Below are positions 1 to 6,042 of a stretch of DNA of 7,672 nucleotides, piece by piece. Position 1 is the first letter of the stretch. Each line of letters opens with the position of its first letter. Both the position numbers and the translations under genes were made by a program. Below the pieces are notes generated by a model, which was not told where the DNA came from, searched no databases, and was given only the letters and a program-made list of their open reading frames with translations. The stretch comes from Myxococcales bacterium (GTDB taxonomy: Bacteria > Myxococcota_A > Polyangia > Fen-1088): the NCBI GenBank assembly GCA_003170035.1, contig PMZX01000355.1:15234-22905 (forward strand). Reading direction: 5' to 3'.

Positions 1-1178
1 CCCAGTGCACGAGCAAAGCCATCGTCGACGCGTCGACTGGCCAAGCCCGGCGTTTGCGCCTGCCGCGCAACCAGAGCGAAGGCAGCATCCCGAAGATTGC
101 CATCACCGCGGGTGATGCCGACCGGCTGCAATGCCTGTTCACCCGGATCGGCATCGATACCGCGGAGTTCACCAACCCCGACGGCAAGGGCGCGATCAAC
201 ATCTACAACGACAACTACGACCAGAACGGTATCGCGACCTACGACAACGGCACCGCCTGGCCGTCCGCCTTCCCGTTCTGGTCGGAACTTGTGGCGATGA
301 TGAAGTACGACGTGATCATGATGGCCTGTGGGGCGAGCCAGTCCCGCTATAACGGCAACAAGAAACCGGCCGACGGCACCGACCCCTCAGCCAGCGGCAA
401 TGTCCTGACCGACGCTATGAAGCTGAACATGGTGCAATACCTGGCACGGGGCGGCCGCACTTTTGCCGAGCACTACCATGTCGGCTGGCTCAAGGCCTAC
501 CCGCCGCTCAAGGACGTCGTGAAGTACCCGTGCGTGGCCGGAGGCACGGACAACCCCTGCTCGATCGCGCCCGACGGCCACGCGCCCTTCGGCGACGTGG
601 CAACCTGGGTGGACGACAGCAGCAGCGATCTGGGCAGCAACATCAGCGCGACCATCGATCAAAGCTTTCCCAAGGGCCAGGCCTTTGCGAGCTGGCTGCA
701 AGCCGTCGGCGGCAGTGCGACCAAGGGCACCATCATGTTGGGCAGCGACGTAAAGCAGACGGCCATCAATACCATTCAGCCGCCGTCGCAGAAGTGGATC
801 ACGCAGCCAGGCTACGTTCACTATTTCACCTTCAACGCGCCCACCACTGCGGTGGCTGAGGCTCAGTGCGGACGGTTCGTGTTCACCGGCCTGCACGTGG
901 CCAGCGCCGTGGTCACGGGGGCCGACGCCGACACCAAGAACGCTACATTCCCCGCCGGCTGCAGGACCACCCGCGACCTGTCCGCGCCGGAGAAGGCGCT
1001 GGAGTTCATGATCTTCGACCTGACGTCGTGCCTGCTTCCCGACAGTGGGGTTCCCGTGCCGCCGCCGGTCGGGGGAAGCTCGGCCCCGCTCACGCCGCCC
1101 ACAGCGGGTGGGGCCCCGCCGCCGCCTCCACCGCCGCCCCCGCCGCCGCCCCCGCCGGCACCTGTCAAGATCCAGTAG
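1..1178 (+). CDS. Secreted/surface protein with proline-rich tail, 5'-truncated
   Basis: The reading frame is open from the first complete codon (position 3) to TAG at 1176-1178, so the gene begins before the window and TTG at 54 is not a credible start. The visible part starts with a Cys-containing stretch, then RLPRNQSEGSIPKIAI (about 54-105). From memory, this resembles large secreted myxobacterial proteins that carry an upstream carboxypeptidase-regulatory-like domain. Nucleotides 297-500 encode YDVIMMACGAS and then GGRTFAEHYHVGWL. This beta-strand/turn pattern suggests a class I glutamine amidotransferase/ThuA-like flavodoxin fold, but I see no convincing catalytic triad. Several cysteines (CVAGG, NPCS, EAQCG, AGCR, TSCL) fit disulfides outside the cytoplasm. 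The protein ends in a Pro/Gly-rich segment, 14 consecutive prolines and APVKIQ. Function unknown. Coding status is secure; the fold is an inference. Confidence 0.85.
   Translation, partial: QCTSKAIVDASTGQARRLRLPRNQSEGSIPKIAITAGDADRLQCLFTRIGIDTAEFTNPDGKGAINIYNDNYDQNGIATYDNGTAWPSAFPFWSELVAMMKYDVIMMACGASQSRYNGNKKPADGTDPSASGNVLTDAMKLNMVQYLARGGRTFAEHYHVGWLKAYPPLKDVVKYPCVAGGTDNPCSIAPDGHAPFGDVATWVDDSSSDLGSNISATIDQSFPKGQAFASWLQAVGGSATKGTIMLGSDVKQTAINTIQPPSQKWITQPGYVHYFTFNAPTTAVAEAQCGRFVFTGLHVASAVVTGADADTKNATFPAGCRTTRDLSAPEKALEFMIFDLTSCLLPDSGVPVPPPVGGSSAPLTPPTAGGAPPPPPPPPPPPPPPAPVKIQ
1116..1157 (+). repeat. CCN simple repeat encoding 14 prolines
   Basis: Fourteen consecutive proline codons, mostly CCG and CCC with one CCT and one CCA, lie at the 3' end of the truncated surface-protein gene. 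A preceding segment rich in Pro and Gly starts near 1057. Such a tract forms a stiff polyproline II rod. It is also prone to replication slippage and can stall ribosomes in the absence of EF-P. The mixed codons suggest it is not a very recent slippage product. Confidence 0.9.
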
Positions 1179-1313
1179 CCCGCGCTTCGCGAGTTCATGG
1201 TTGGAGCCCGTCGGGGCCAGCGCGTGGGCGGCCAGCGACCAGCGCTCTCGCTCACGCGAACCGCGATCCGCTAGCCGCGCGCCGGCGGCCCCGAATTGCC
1301 CGACAAGCGGTAG
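1179..1313. other. Convergent intergenic gap without a clear terminator
   Basis: This gap separates the ends of the plus-strand surface-protein gene and the minus-strand anti-sigma gene. It is very GC-rich. The best inverted repeat is GCCGC (1274-1278) with GCGGC (1285-1289) around a 6-nt loop, but no T-tract follows on either strand. A smaller CGCG-CTT-CGCG element lies just after the first stop codon. I cannot support a canonical intrinsic terminator, and Rho-dependent or structure-only termination is possible. Confidence 0.4.
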
Positions 1314-2351
1314 CTACGGCGCGGTCTTGGGCCGTGTCCGCATCCGCGCCGTGATCTCTAGGCCCTTCCTGGCACTCTCGCGGACTGCCGGCGCTCGGTC
1401 GCCTTCGGCAGTGCGGAAGCGCTGCTCGGCGGCCGACCATTCGCGCGATTCGAGCAACAGCCAGCCAAGCATCGCAGACATCTCGCCCGCCCTGGGCGAA
1501 CCGGGGAGAAGACGCACGAACTCCTCCATGGCCCGGCGGGCCCTGGCGACTGAGCCCTGGCGCGCCAGTGCAACCGCCTCCCAGTATCGCGCATCCTCGG
1601 CAATGGCCGAGGTCGGTCCCGCTTCCAAGGCGCGCCTCATGGCCGTGGCTGCGCGAGGATAGTCGGCGGAACGCAGCGCCTGGCAGCCCTCGGAGAAGGC
1701 CAGTTCCGCCGGGCTTGGCAGGTGCGTGGGACTGGGCGTGGGCACCGCGTGCGACACCGAGGCCAGTGCCCCTCGCAGCCTCCGGGTGGTTACATGACCG
1801 CCGGAAGCTTTTCCGACGATTGGTGTCTGAGGCGCCTGCGGTTCGTTCAGGACGGCGACCGGCTGGGTCGGTGGGGCCGCAGGTGCGGGGGAAGCGCCGC
1901 TCTCAGGCGCAGGGACGGTTTCGGTATTTGCCGGTGGCTCGAATGAAGCCTTTGCGTGTAGCTTGCCGCGATCTCGATCGGTAGCGGCCGGGGCAGCCCC
2001 TCTCTGCTTTTGCAACCAGGGGATCGCGACCGTACCCACAGCCGCCAGCACGCCAGCCGCGCACAGGATCACCGCCGCGTACACGGTTGCCTGCACCCAC
2101 CAGGGCGAGGCACGCCGACGGCGGCTCTCGGTTGCGGCGATCATGAGCGCGTTGCGCGTCCGCAGTCGCTGGCCAGCGTCCGGCGCCTTGGTCGGAAGTT
2201 GACGGGCGGTTTCGATGAGCCTCTTGGTGGCAGCCCATTGGGATTGACAGTACACGCACTCGTCCAGATGCAGGCGCAAAGCCGGGACATCTTCCGGCGA
2301 CGCCGAGCGGCCGATCTCGACGAAACGAGGGCAGGAGGCGCGTTGGTTCAT
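1314..2351 (-). CDS. Membrane anti-sigma factor with extracytoplasmic TPR-like domain
   Basis: This 345-aa protein probably binds and inhibits the ECF sigma factor encoded just before it. Its N-terminus carries H28xxxC32xxC35 (HLDECVYC), the zinc-binding anti-sigma (ZAS/zf-HC2) signature, with an extra Cys at residue 7. An Arg-rich stretch (77-80) precedes one hydrophobic membrane segment at about 86-108 (VYAAVILCAAGVLAAVG), which predicts a cytoplasmic N-terminus. A Pro/Ala/Ser-rich linker (about 118-213) leads to helical TPR-like repeats at about 215-335 (EGCQALRSADYPRAATAMRRALE, ARYWEAVALARQG, LGWLLLESREWSAAEQRF). The ATG overlaps the sigma stop codon (ATGA, 2348-2351) and has a strong GAGGAGG site at 2359-2365, 7 nt upstream, so translation is likely coupled. 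TPR repeats imply a protein partner outside the membrane. The binding partner and signal are inferred. Confidence 0.85.
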   Translation of the reverse strand: MNQRASCPRFVEIGRSASPEDVPALRLHLDECVYCQSQWAATKRLIETARQLPTKAPDAGQRLRTRNALMIAATESRRRRASPWWVQATVYAAVILCAAGVLAAVGTVAIPWLQKQRGAAPAATDRDRGKLHAKASFEPPANTETVPAPESGASPAPAAPPTQPVAVLNEPQAPQTPIVGKASGGHVTTRRLRGALASVSHAVPTPSPTHLPSPAELAFSEGCQALRSADYPRAATAMRRALEAGPTSAIAEDARYWEAVALARQGSVARARRAMEEFVRLLPGSPRAGEMSAMLGWLLLESREWSAAEQRFRTAEGDRAPAVRESARKGLEITARMRTRPKTAP

Positions 2352-3013
2352 GGCTGTGCCTCCTCGACGGCTGCGCGCAGCGCCCGACGTGCCTCGAAGA
2401 GTCGGCGACCGAGAGTTCCTCGCCGGACGTCCAGCGCCGCGGCTGCGTCCGCGCCCGACATCTCCTCAAGATCGCAAAGAACGAAGGCCGCCCGCAGGTT
2501 GAATGGCAGTTGCGCGACCGCCGCTGCCACGCGCTCAGCCATCTGGTGGTGCTCTGCAGCCAGGTCGGGGCTCTGGCTTGGCGACGGCTTGATATCGCCC
2601 CACGCCCTGAGAAAGGACCGTCTCCGCACCTGATCGCGGATGTGATGCCGCCCGACATTCGCGGCGATGCCGAACAGCCAGGTTCTCACCGAGGAGCCGC
2701 CGCGAAAGCGAGCAGCCGAGCGGAGAGCTTCGAGAAACGTGGTGTGGACCATGTCGTCCAGGTCCGAGGCACCTGCGCCCAAGAGGCGCGCCAGAAATCG
2801 GTGGACAGCATCGCAATGGCGATCGAACAGCTCGGCCATCGCTCCCGGGTCGCGCAATGCACACGCTGCCACTAGCACTTCGTCGGTGGTATCCGCCAAC
2901 CACACGGACTTGCGCTGGAACGGGAGTACCTTGCCTTCGTGCTTGCGGATCATCTTCTCGCTCGGCGGCTGCGGTTTCGAGTCAAACGCAAAGCGGCGTT
3001 GCCCCCCTTGCAT
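2348..3013 (-). CDS. ECF-type RNA polymerase sigma factor
   Basis: This 221-aa protein has the two-domain ECF layout. Region 2 spans about residues 44-130: FDRHCDAVHRFLARLLG, then DLDDMVHTTFLEAL (84-97, the -10 recognition helix region), then RTWLFGIAANVGRHHIRDQVRRR. Region 4 spans about 158-215: AAAVAQLPFNLRAAFVLCDLEEMSGADAAAALDVRRGTLGRRLFEARRALR, with the helix-turn-helix at about 186-210. Regions 3.0 to 3.2 are absent, as expected. It directs core RNA polymerase to a small regulon that the sequence does not identify. The chosen ATG has AAAGG at 3021-3025, 7 nt upstream. An internal ATG at 2953 (residue 21) is an alternative that would remove a variable extension. The gene overlaps the anti-sigma gene by 4 nt, so the pair should be cotranscribed and antagonistic. 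Confidence 0.93.
   Translation of the reverse strand: MQGGQRRFAFDSKPQPPSEKMIRKHEGKVLPFQRKSVWLADTTDEVLVAACALRDPGAMAELFDRHCDAVHRFLARLLGAGASDLDDMVHTTFLEALRSAARFRGGSSVRTWLFGIAANVGRHHIRDQVRRRSFLRAWGDIKPSPSQSPDLAAEHHQMAERVAAAVAQLPFNLRAAFVLCDLEEMSGADAAAALDVRRGTLGRRLFEARRALRAAVEEAQP
2359..2365 (-). promoter_or_regulatory. Ribosome binding site of the anti-sigma gene
   Basis: GAGGAGG on the minus strand lies inside the end of the sigma gene, 7 nt before the ATG at 2351. It fixes the anti-sigma start and gives strong translation initiation at the ATGA overlap, consistent with keeping the inhibitor at least equimolar with the sigma factor. Confidence 0.8.
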
Positions 3014-3020
3014 GCGCGGA

Positions 3021-3025
3021 CCTTT
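3021..3025 (-). promoter_or_regulatory. Likely ribosome binding site of the ECF sigma gene
   Basis: AAAGG on the minus strand sits 7 nt before the ATG at 3013. It supports that start over the internal ATG at 2953, which has only a weak purine-rich GAGCGAG stretch ahead of it. Confidence 0.5.
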
Positions 3026-3066
3026 CTACATTACTGATCATTGGTGCCCGTGGCCCCAAGTTTCTT

Positions 3067-3078
3067 CGGTCCGGACCG
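3067..3078. promoter_or_regulatory. 12-bp perfect palindrome upstream of the sigma gene
   Basis: CGGTCCGGACCG is a perfect palindrome in the 132-nt gap between the exported-protein gene and the ECF sigma gene, about 54 nt upstream of the sigma ATG. With no unpaired loop it is a poor RNA hairpin, and no T-tract follows, so a dimeric repressor or activator site is more plausible than a terminator. In GC-rich DNA such a palindrome can also arise by chance. The binding protein is unknown. Confidence 0.35.
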
Positions 3079-3145
3079 CGCCGCCCGTCGAGGGGCGCGC
3101 TGGCGGATCGCGTTGCGACGGGACACGGCCGGGGGGGAATGGGCG

Positions 3146-4117
3146 TCAATGCGAACGGTCAAGGGGCCCGTAGCGAAGCCCGAGCTGTGCGCGCAGGAAA
3201 CCCAGCGGCTCGCCCGGCAGATCGAAGCCAGCCGTGTTGAAGTTGTTCCTGTGGGCGAAGGGCAGGACGTCGGCCCAAAGACCTAGGTCGACCGCCAGAC
3301 CCCAGGCTAGGGGCCAGGAAAGCAGAATCCGAGTTTCCGCGCGCAGCCCCACCGTTGTTGCGTTGGCGCTGTGATCGCCCAGTAACGCGCTTGTCGACAA
3401 CCAGCCTGCTCCGAGACCAATCCCTGGGCCAAAGGTTCCGGCTCCGATGCGCAGGGGCAAGTCCGCGGTCACGAGCGCTTCGGCGCCAAGGCGGGTCAAC
3501 TGGCGCTGCTGGGGTTGGGCATTCGTGTTCGAACCGTCACAGGACAGCGCCGCATAGCGGGCACCGATGTTGCCCATGGTGGCCGAATCGCCCGCGACTT
3601 GCGCCTCGAGTCCGACACAAAAACCCCCGACCCGCACGCAAGCTCCCAGCCCTGCGCCAATCCACAGAGAGCCATCGGTGGCCAAGGAGGTCACGCCCGC
3701 GATGGTCACGCTGGCACCCGACGATGTGCGCAGACGGGCTGGAGCACGCGCCCTGGTCACCATCGCGCGTTCGAGAGTCGCGATCTCGTGCGGCTCAAGC
3801 AAGGGTCTGGCAAGGTCTTCACGCACCCACGATTCCACCACCGCGGCGGCGATCTCGGCATTCGCGACAATGCGTTCGACCGCGTGGCCATTCCGGTCCT
3901 GGATGGATAGCCGGATTCCCGAGGCATCGGGCTGCACCTGGACCTGCACCGTCTCCATCCCAGCTGGGGACACCACCCGGATCTTGCGATCGGCCAGAGA
4001 TCGCGCCAAAGCCGATACCATCTCGCTGTCGCCGGTGAGCGCGACGGGTGTTGCCTTGTCGGCCAGACCCGGACCTGCTGGAGCGGCGAAGATCAGCAGG
4101 ACAGCCACAGGAATCAC
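3146..4117 (-). CDS. Exported protein, probable outer-membrane beta-barrel
   Basis: This 323-aa product starts with a short hydrophobic export signal (IPVAVLLIFAAPAGPGLA), probable cleavage after A19 (GLA before DK), and no basic n-region. Residues about 20-120 look like a soluble alpha/beta segment (LARSLADRKIRVVSPAG, VQVQVQPDASGIRLSIQDRNG). Residues about 130-318 are Gly-rich with alternating hydrophobic strands (GSLWIGAGLGACVRVGGFCVGLEAQVAG, GPGIGLGAGWLS, GFLRAQLGLRYG), as in small outer-membrane barrels. It ends in YGPLDRSH rather than a terminal Phe. The start is GTG; an in-frame TGA at 4127-4129 excludes a longer form and no clear Shine-Dalgarno is visible. I know no specific function. 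Its place just before the sigma/anti-sigma pair suggests a target or sensor of that system, though the 132-nt gap allows separate transcription. Confidence 0.75.
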   Translation of the reverse strand: MIPVAVLLIFAAPAGPGLADKATPVALTGDSEMVSALARSLADRKIRVVSPAGMETVQVQVQPDASGIRLSIQDRNGHAVERIVANAEIAAAVVESWVREDLARPLLEPHEIATLERAMVTRARAPARLRTSSGASVTIAGVTSLATDGSLWIGAGLGACVRVGGFCVGLEAQVAGDSATMGNIGARYAALSCDGSNTNAQPQQRQLTRLGAEALVTADLPLRIGAGTFGPGIGLGAGWLSTSALLGDHSANATTVGLRAETRILLSWPLAWGLAVDLGLWADVLPFAHRNNFNTAGFDLPGEPLGFLRAQLGLRYGPLDRSH

Positions 4118-4163
4118 AAGATCAAGTCAACACGACCGGGCCGATTTTGACCACCGATATTCT

Positions 4164-4177
4164 CGTGCGCCTGCACG
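4164..4177. promoter_or_regulatory. Inverted repeat in divergent intergenic region
   Basis: CGTGC (4164-4168) and GCACG (4173-4177) flank a GCCT loop in the 177-nt gap between the divergently transcribed exported-protein gene and dcyD-like gene. The repeat extends by one G:T and one C:G pair (4162-4163 with 4178-4179). It could be an operator acting on both genes or a leader hairpin. No convincing -35/-10 pair could be assigned in this gap on either strand. Confidence 0.25.
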
Positions 4178-4285
4178 GGACAATTCCGTCTGCCTTCTTC
4201 CCGCCCTTCGGCGCCAGTGAAGGCGACCTTCTCGCCGTTGGGGGGCGCCTGATGGTAGCCTGCGGCTCTTTGCATTTCCCGAAGT

Positions 4286-4290
4286 GGAGG
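4286..4290 (+). promoter_or_regulatory. Ribosome binding site of the D-cysteine desulfhydrase-like gene
   Basis: GGAGG lies 4 nt before the GTG at 4295. The spacing is slightly short but the match is strong. This supports GTG as the start, and the resulting N-terminus has the length normal for the family. Confidence 0.7.
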
Positions 4291-4294
4291 CCGC

Positions 4295-5293
4295 GTGTCG
4301 CTGCCGCTGTGTGACCGATTTCCTGGGACCAAGAATCTTGCCCATGTGACGCTTGGGTGCCTGCCCACGCCGGTCGAGCCTATGCCGGAGTTGGCCGAGC
4401 GGCTCGGCATCCAGTCCCTCTTCCTAAAGCGGGACGATATCTCGGGCCGGGCCTACGGCGGCAACAAGGTCCGCAAGCTGGAATTTCTTCTGGGTCAAGC
4501 GCTGGCCGAGAACCGGCGTGCTGTGATCACTTTCGGAGCGCTCGGCTCCAATCATGTGCGCGCGACGGCAGTCTACGGCGGACAACTCGGGTTGCAGGTT
4601 CACGCCGTGCTCGCACCGCAGCCGTCCACGCCCTATCTGGCGGCCAATCTTTTCGCGGATCAGGCCGCCGGCGCCACCTTGCACTTTGCCGAATCCTTTT
4701 CCCAGGCGCTTCGTCGCGGCGCTGAGCTACGCGACGAGATCGCCCTGCGCGATGGGGTTGAGCCGTTCGTCATTCCGTTCGGCGGAACGAATCCACGAGG
4801 AGTCATCGGCTTTGTGAACGCCGCGATCGAACTGGCCGAACAGATTGAAGCCGGCGCGCTGCCGGTGCCCGACTTCGTCTATGTCGCCTATGGCTCGACC
4901 GGGACAGCCAGCGGGCTGGCCACCGGACTGGCGGCGCTCGGACTGCGGACTTCCGTGATCGGGGTGCGCGTCGTGCCGGCAGAGTCCACCAACCCTGAGC
5001 GTACCAGGCGTGTCATGGAGGAAGCGGTCACCCTGTTGCGCGAACTGGATGCCGGCTTCCCGCGGGTGAAACCAGAAGACGTGGCGCTTGAGGTGCGTGA
5101 AGGATTCCTTGGCGACGGATACGCGGCGGCCACGGCGGAGAGCCTGGAAGCGGTCGCGCTTGCGGCGGCCAACCACATTCACCTCGAGACGACCTACACA
5201 GGCAAGGCGCTGGCCGCACTGGTCGCCGACGCAAGGAACGGCAAGCTCGCGGGGAAGACTGCGGTGTTCTGGAACACGCACAGCTCGCGCTAG
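4295..5293 (+). CDS. dcyD: PLP-dependent D-cysteine desulfhydrase / ACC deaminase family enzyme
   Basis: This 332-aa protein is a fold-type II PLP enzyme of the D-cysteine desulfhydrase / 1-aminocyclopropane-1-carboxylate (ACC) deaminase family, near full family length (about 330-340). The PLP lysine is K58 in GGNKVRKLEF, the SNH motif is S85-N86-H87 (LGSNHVRA), and a Gly-rich phosphate-binding loop appears as YGSTGTASGLATG. True ACC deaminases have Glu in the C-terminal YEGK motif and Leu near the end (HLGG). This protein has YTGK and FWNTHSS, so Thr occurs at both places, as in D-cysteine desulfhydrases. The likely reaction is D-cysteine to pyruvate, H2S and ammonia in the cytoplasm. It stands alone, divergent from the exported-protein gene and convergent with thiE. 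The exact substrate (D-cysteine or another beta-substituted D-amino acid) and hence the symbol are tentative. Confidence 0.85.
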   Translation: MSLPLCDRFPGTKNLAHVTLGCLPTPVEPMPELAERLGIQSLFLKRDDISGRAYGGNKVRKLEFLLGQALAENRRAVITFGALGSNHVRATAVYGGQLGLQVHAVLAPQPSTPYLAANLFADQAAGATLHFAESFSQALRRGAELRDEIALRDGVEPFVIPFGGTNPRGVIGFVNAAIELAEQIEAGALPVPDFVYVAYGSTGTASGLATGLAALGLRTSVIGVRVVPAESTNPERTRRVMEEAVTLLRELDAGFPRVKPEDVALEVREGFLGDGYAAATAESLEAVALAAANHIHLETTYTGKALAALVADARNGKLAGKTAVFWNTHSSR

Positions 5294-5336
5294 ATGGCAC
5301 GTTCGCGCGGCAGTGTGGATTGTCGTCGTTTGGCAT

Positions 5337-5361
5337 GGGGCTCAGCTACCGGCGTCGCCCC
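5337..5361. terminator. Possible weak bidirectional terminator hairpin
   Basis: GGGGC (5337-5341) pairs with GCCCC (5357-5361) in the 79-nt gap between the convergent ends of the dcyD-like gene and thiE. TTTGG upstream and CCCAAA downstream offer extra or alternative pairing. The loop is long (15 nt) and there is only a three-base A/T run beside the stem, so this is at best a weak intrinsic terminator. Nothing else is visible in the gap. Confidence 0.3.
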
Positions 5362-5372
5362 AAACCGGGCTG

Positions 5373-6041
5373 CTAGGCCGATGAAGACGGACCGGCGCTT
5401 GGCCGCGATCTCGCTGCGCGCATTCGCTGGCTGAGATCCAGTGCCGCCTGTTGCGGCTCGGGCACACTGCAGATGGCGGACACGACCGCAATTCCATCCG
5501 CTCCTGCGCGGACGGCATCTGCGATGTTGGTTGCATTGAGCCCGCCGATGGCCACCAGGGAATGGCGGGAATACGCCTTGATGCGGGCCAGGCCTTGCAG
5601 GCCCCAGGCTCCCTTGGTGTCCACCTTGGTGGGGGTCGCGAACACGGGACTTGCGCCCAGATAGTCCACCTCCAGGTGCTGGGCCTTTTCCACGTCCTCC
5701 CATCGTTCCACTGAAAGACCGATGATTGCCTCTTGCCCCAGCAGTCGCCGTGCGAGGGGGATGGGCATGTCATCTTGGCCCAGGTGGACGCCGTCGGCCC
5801 CCACGGCCAGGGCCACGTCCACGCGGTCATTGATCAGCAGGGGCACGCCAGCGAGGGCCAGGCGCTCCCTGAGCCGCAAGGCCTGCTCGATGAACGCGTG
5901 GGTAGAAAGGTGCTTTTCCCGGAGCTGAACCCAGGCGGCACCACCCCGGACCGCCTGCATCACCACGTCCTCCAGGCTGCGAGGCTGGCAGAGAGCACGA
6001 TCCGTCACCAGCATCAGGCCTTCGAGCCTTCGCTCGCGCAT
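5373..6041 (-). CDS. thiE: Thiamine-phosphate synthase ThiE
   Basis: ThiE joins 4-methyl-5-(2-phosphoethyl)thiazole with hydroxymethylpyrimidine diphosphate to give thiamine phosphate in the cytoplasm. The 222-aa protein has the family's TIM-barrel signatures in order: LVTDR (11-15), QLREK (39-43), the diphosphate/Mg-binding stretch INDRVDVALAVGADGVHLGQDD (70-91), GLS (108-110), YLGASPVFATPTK (127-139), AIGG, and GADGIAVVSAI near the end. I chose the ATG at 6041. The frame is open further upstream (to 6164), but that extension lies entirely within thiM and the family does not need it. The ATG follows the thiM TGA by one nucleotide, so translation is probably coupled. The C-terminal RPSAGPSSSA tail is low-complexity. 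Identification is secure. Confidence 0.96.
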   Translation of the reverse strand: MRERRLEGLMLVTDRALCQPRSLEDVVMQAVRGGAAWVQLREKHLSTHAFIEQALRLRERLALAGVPLLINDRVDVALAVGADGVHLGQDDMPIPLARRLLGQEAIIGLSVERWEDVEKAQHLEVDYLGASPVFATPTKVDTKGAWGLQGLARIKAYSRHSLVAIGGLNATNIADAVRAGADGIAVVSAICSVPEPQQAALDLSQRMRAARSRPSAGPSSSA

Positions 6042-6042
6042 C

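Noticed and set aside
387..896. Long minus-strand frame inside the surface-protein gene
   Set aside because: It is an antisense shadow of high-G+C coding sequence with no domain signature or ribosome binding site. The plus frame has clear protein character.
2010..2633. Long plus-strand frame opposite the sigma/anti-sigma genes
   Set aside because: It is Arg/Ala/Ser-rich, low-complexity and antisense to two confidently identified genes.
3030..3059. Minus-strand TTGGGG-N18-AGTAAT promoter for the ECF sigma gene
   Set aside because: The match is weak, and the implied start site near 3023 would fall inside the AAAGG ribosome binding site. It would be acceptable only if translation began at the internal ATG at 2953.
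4147..4175. TTGACC at 4147-4152 as a -35 box for the dcyD-like gene
   Set aside because: The sequence 16-18 bp downstream (around CCTGCA) does not resemble a -10 box.
4114..4410. Minus-strand frame ending in a GTGA overlap with the exported-protein gene
   Set aside because: It runs antisense across the start of the dcyD-like gene, has no recognisable domain and no clear ribosome binding site. It is probably a shadow of GC-rich coding DNA.
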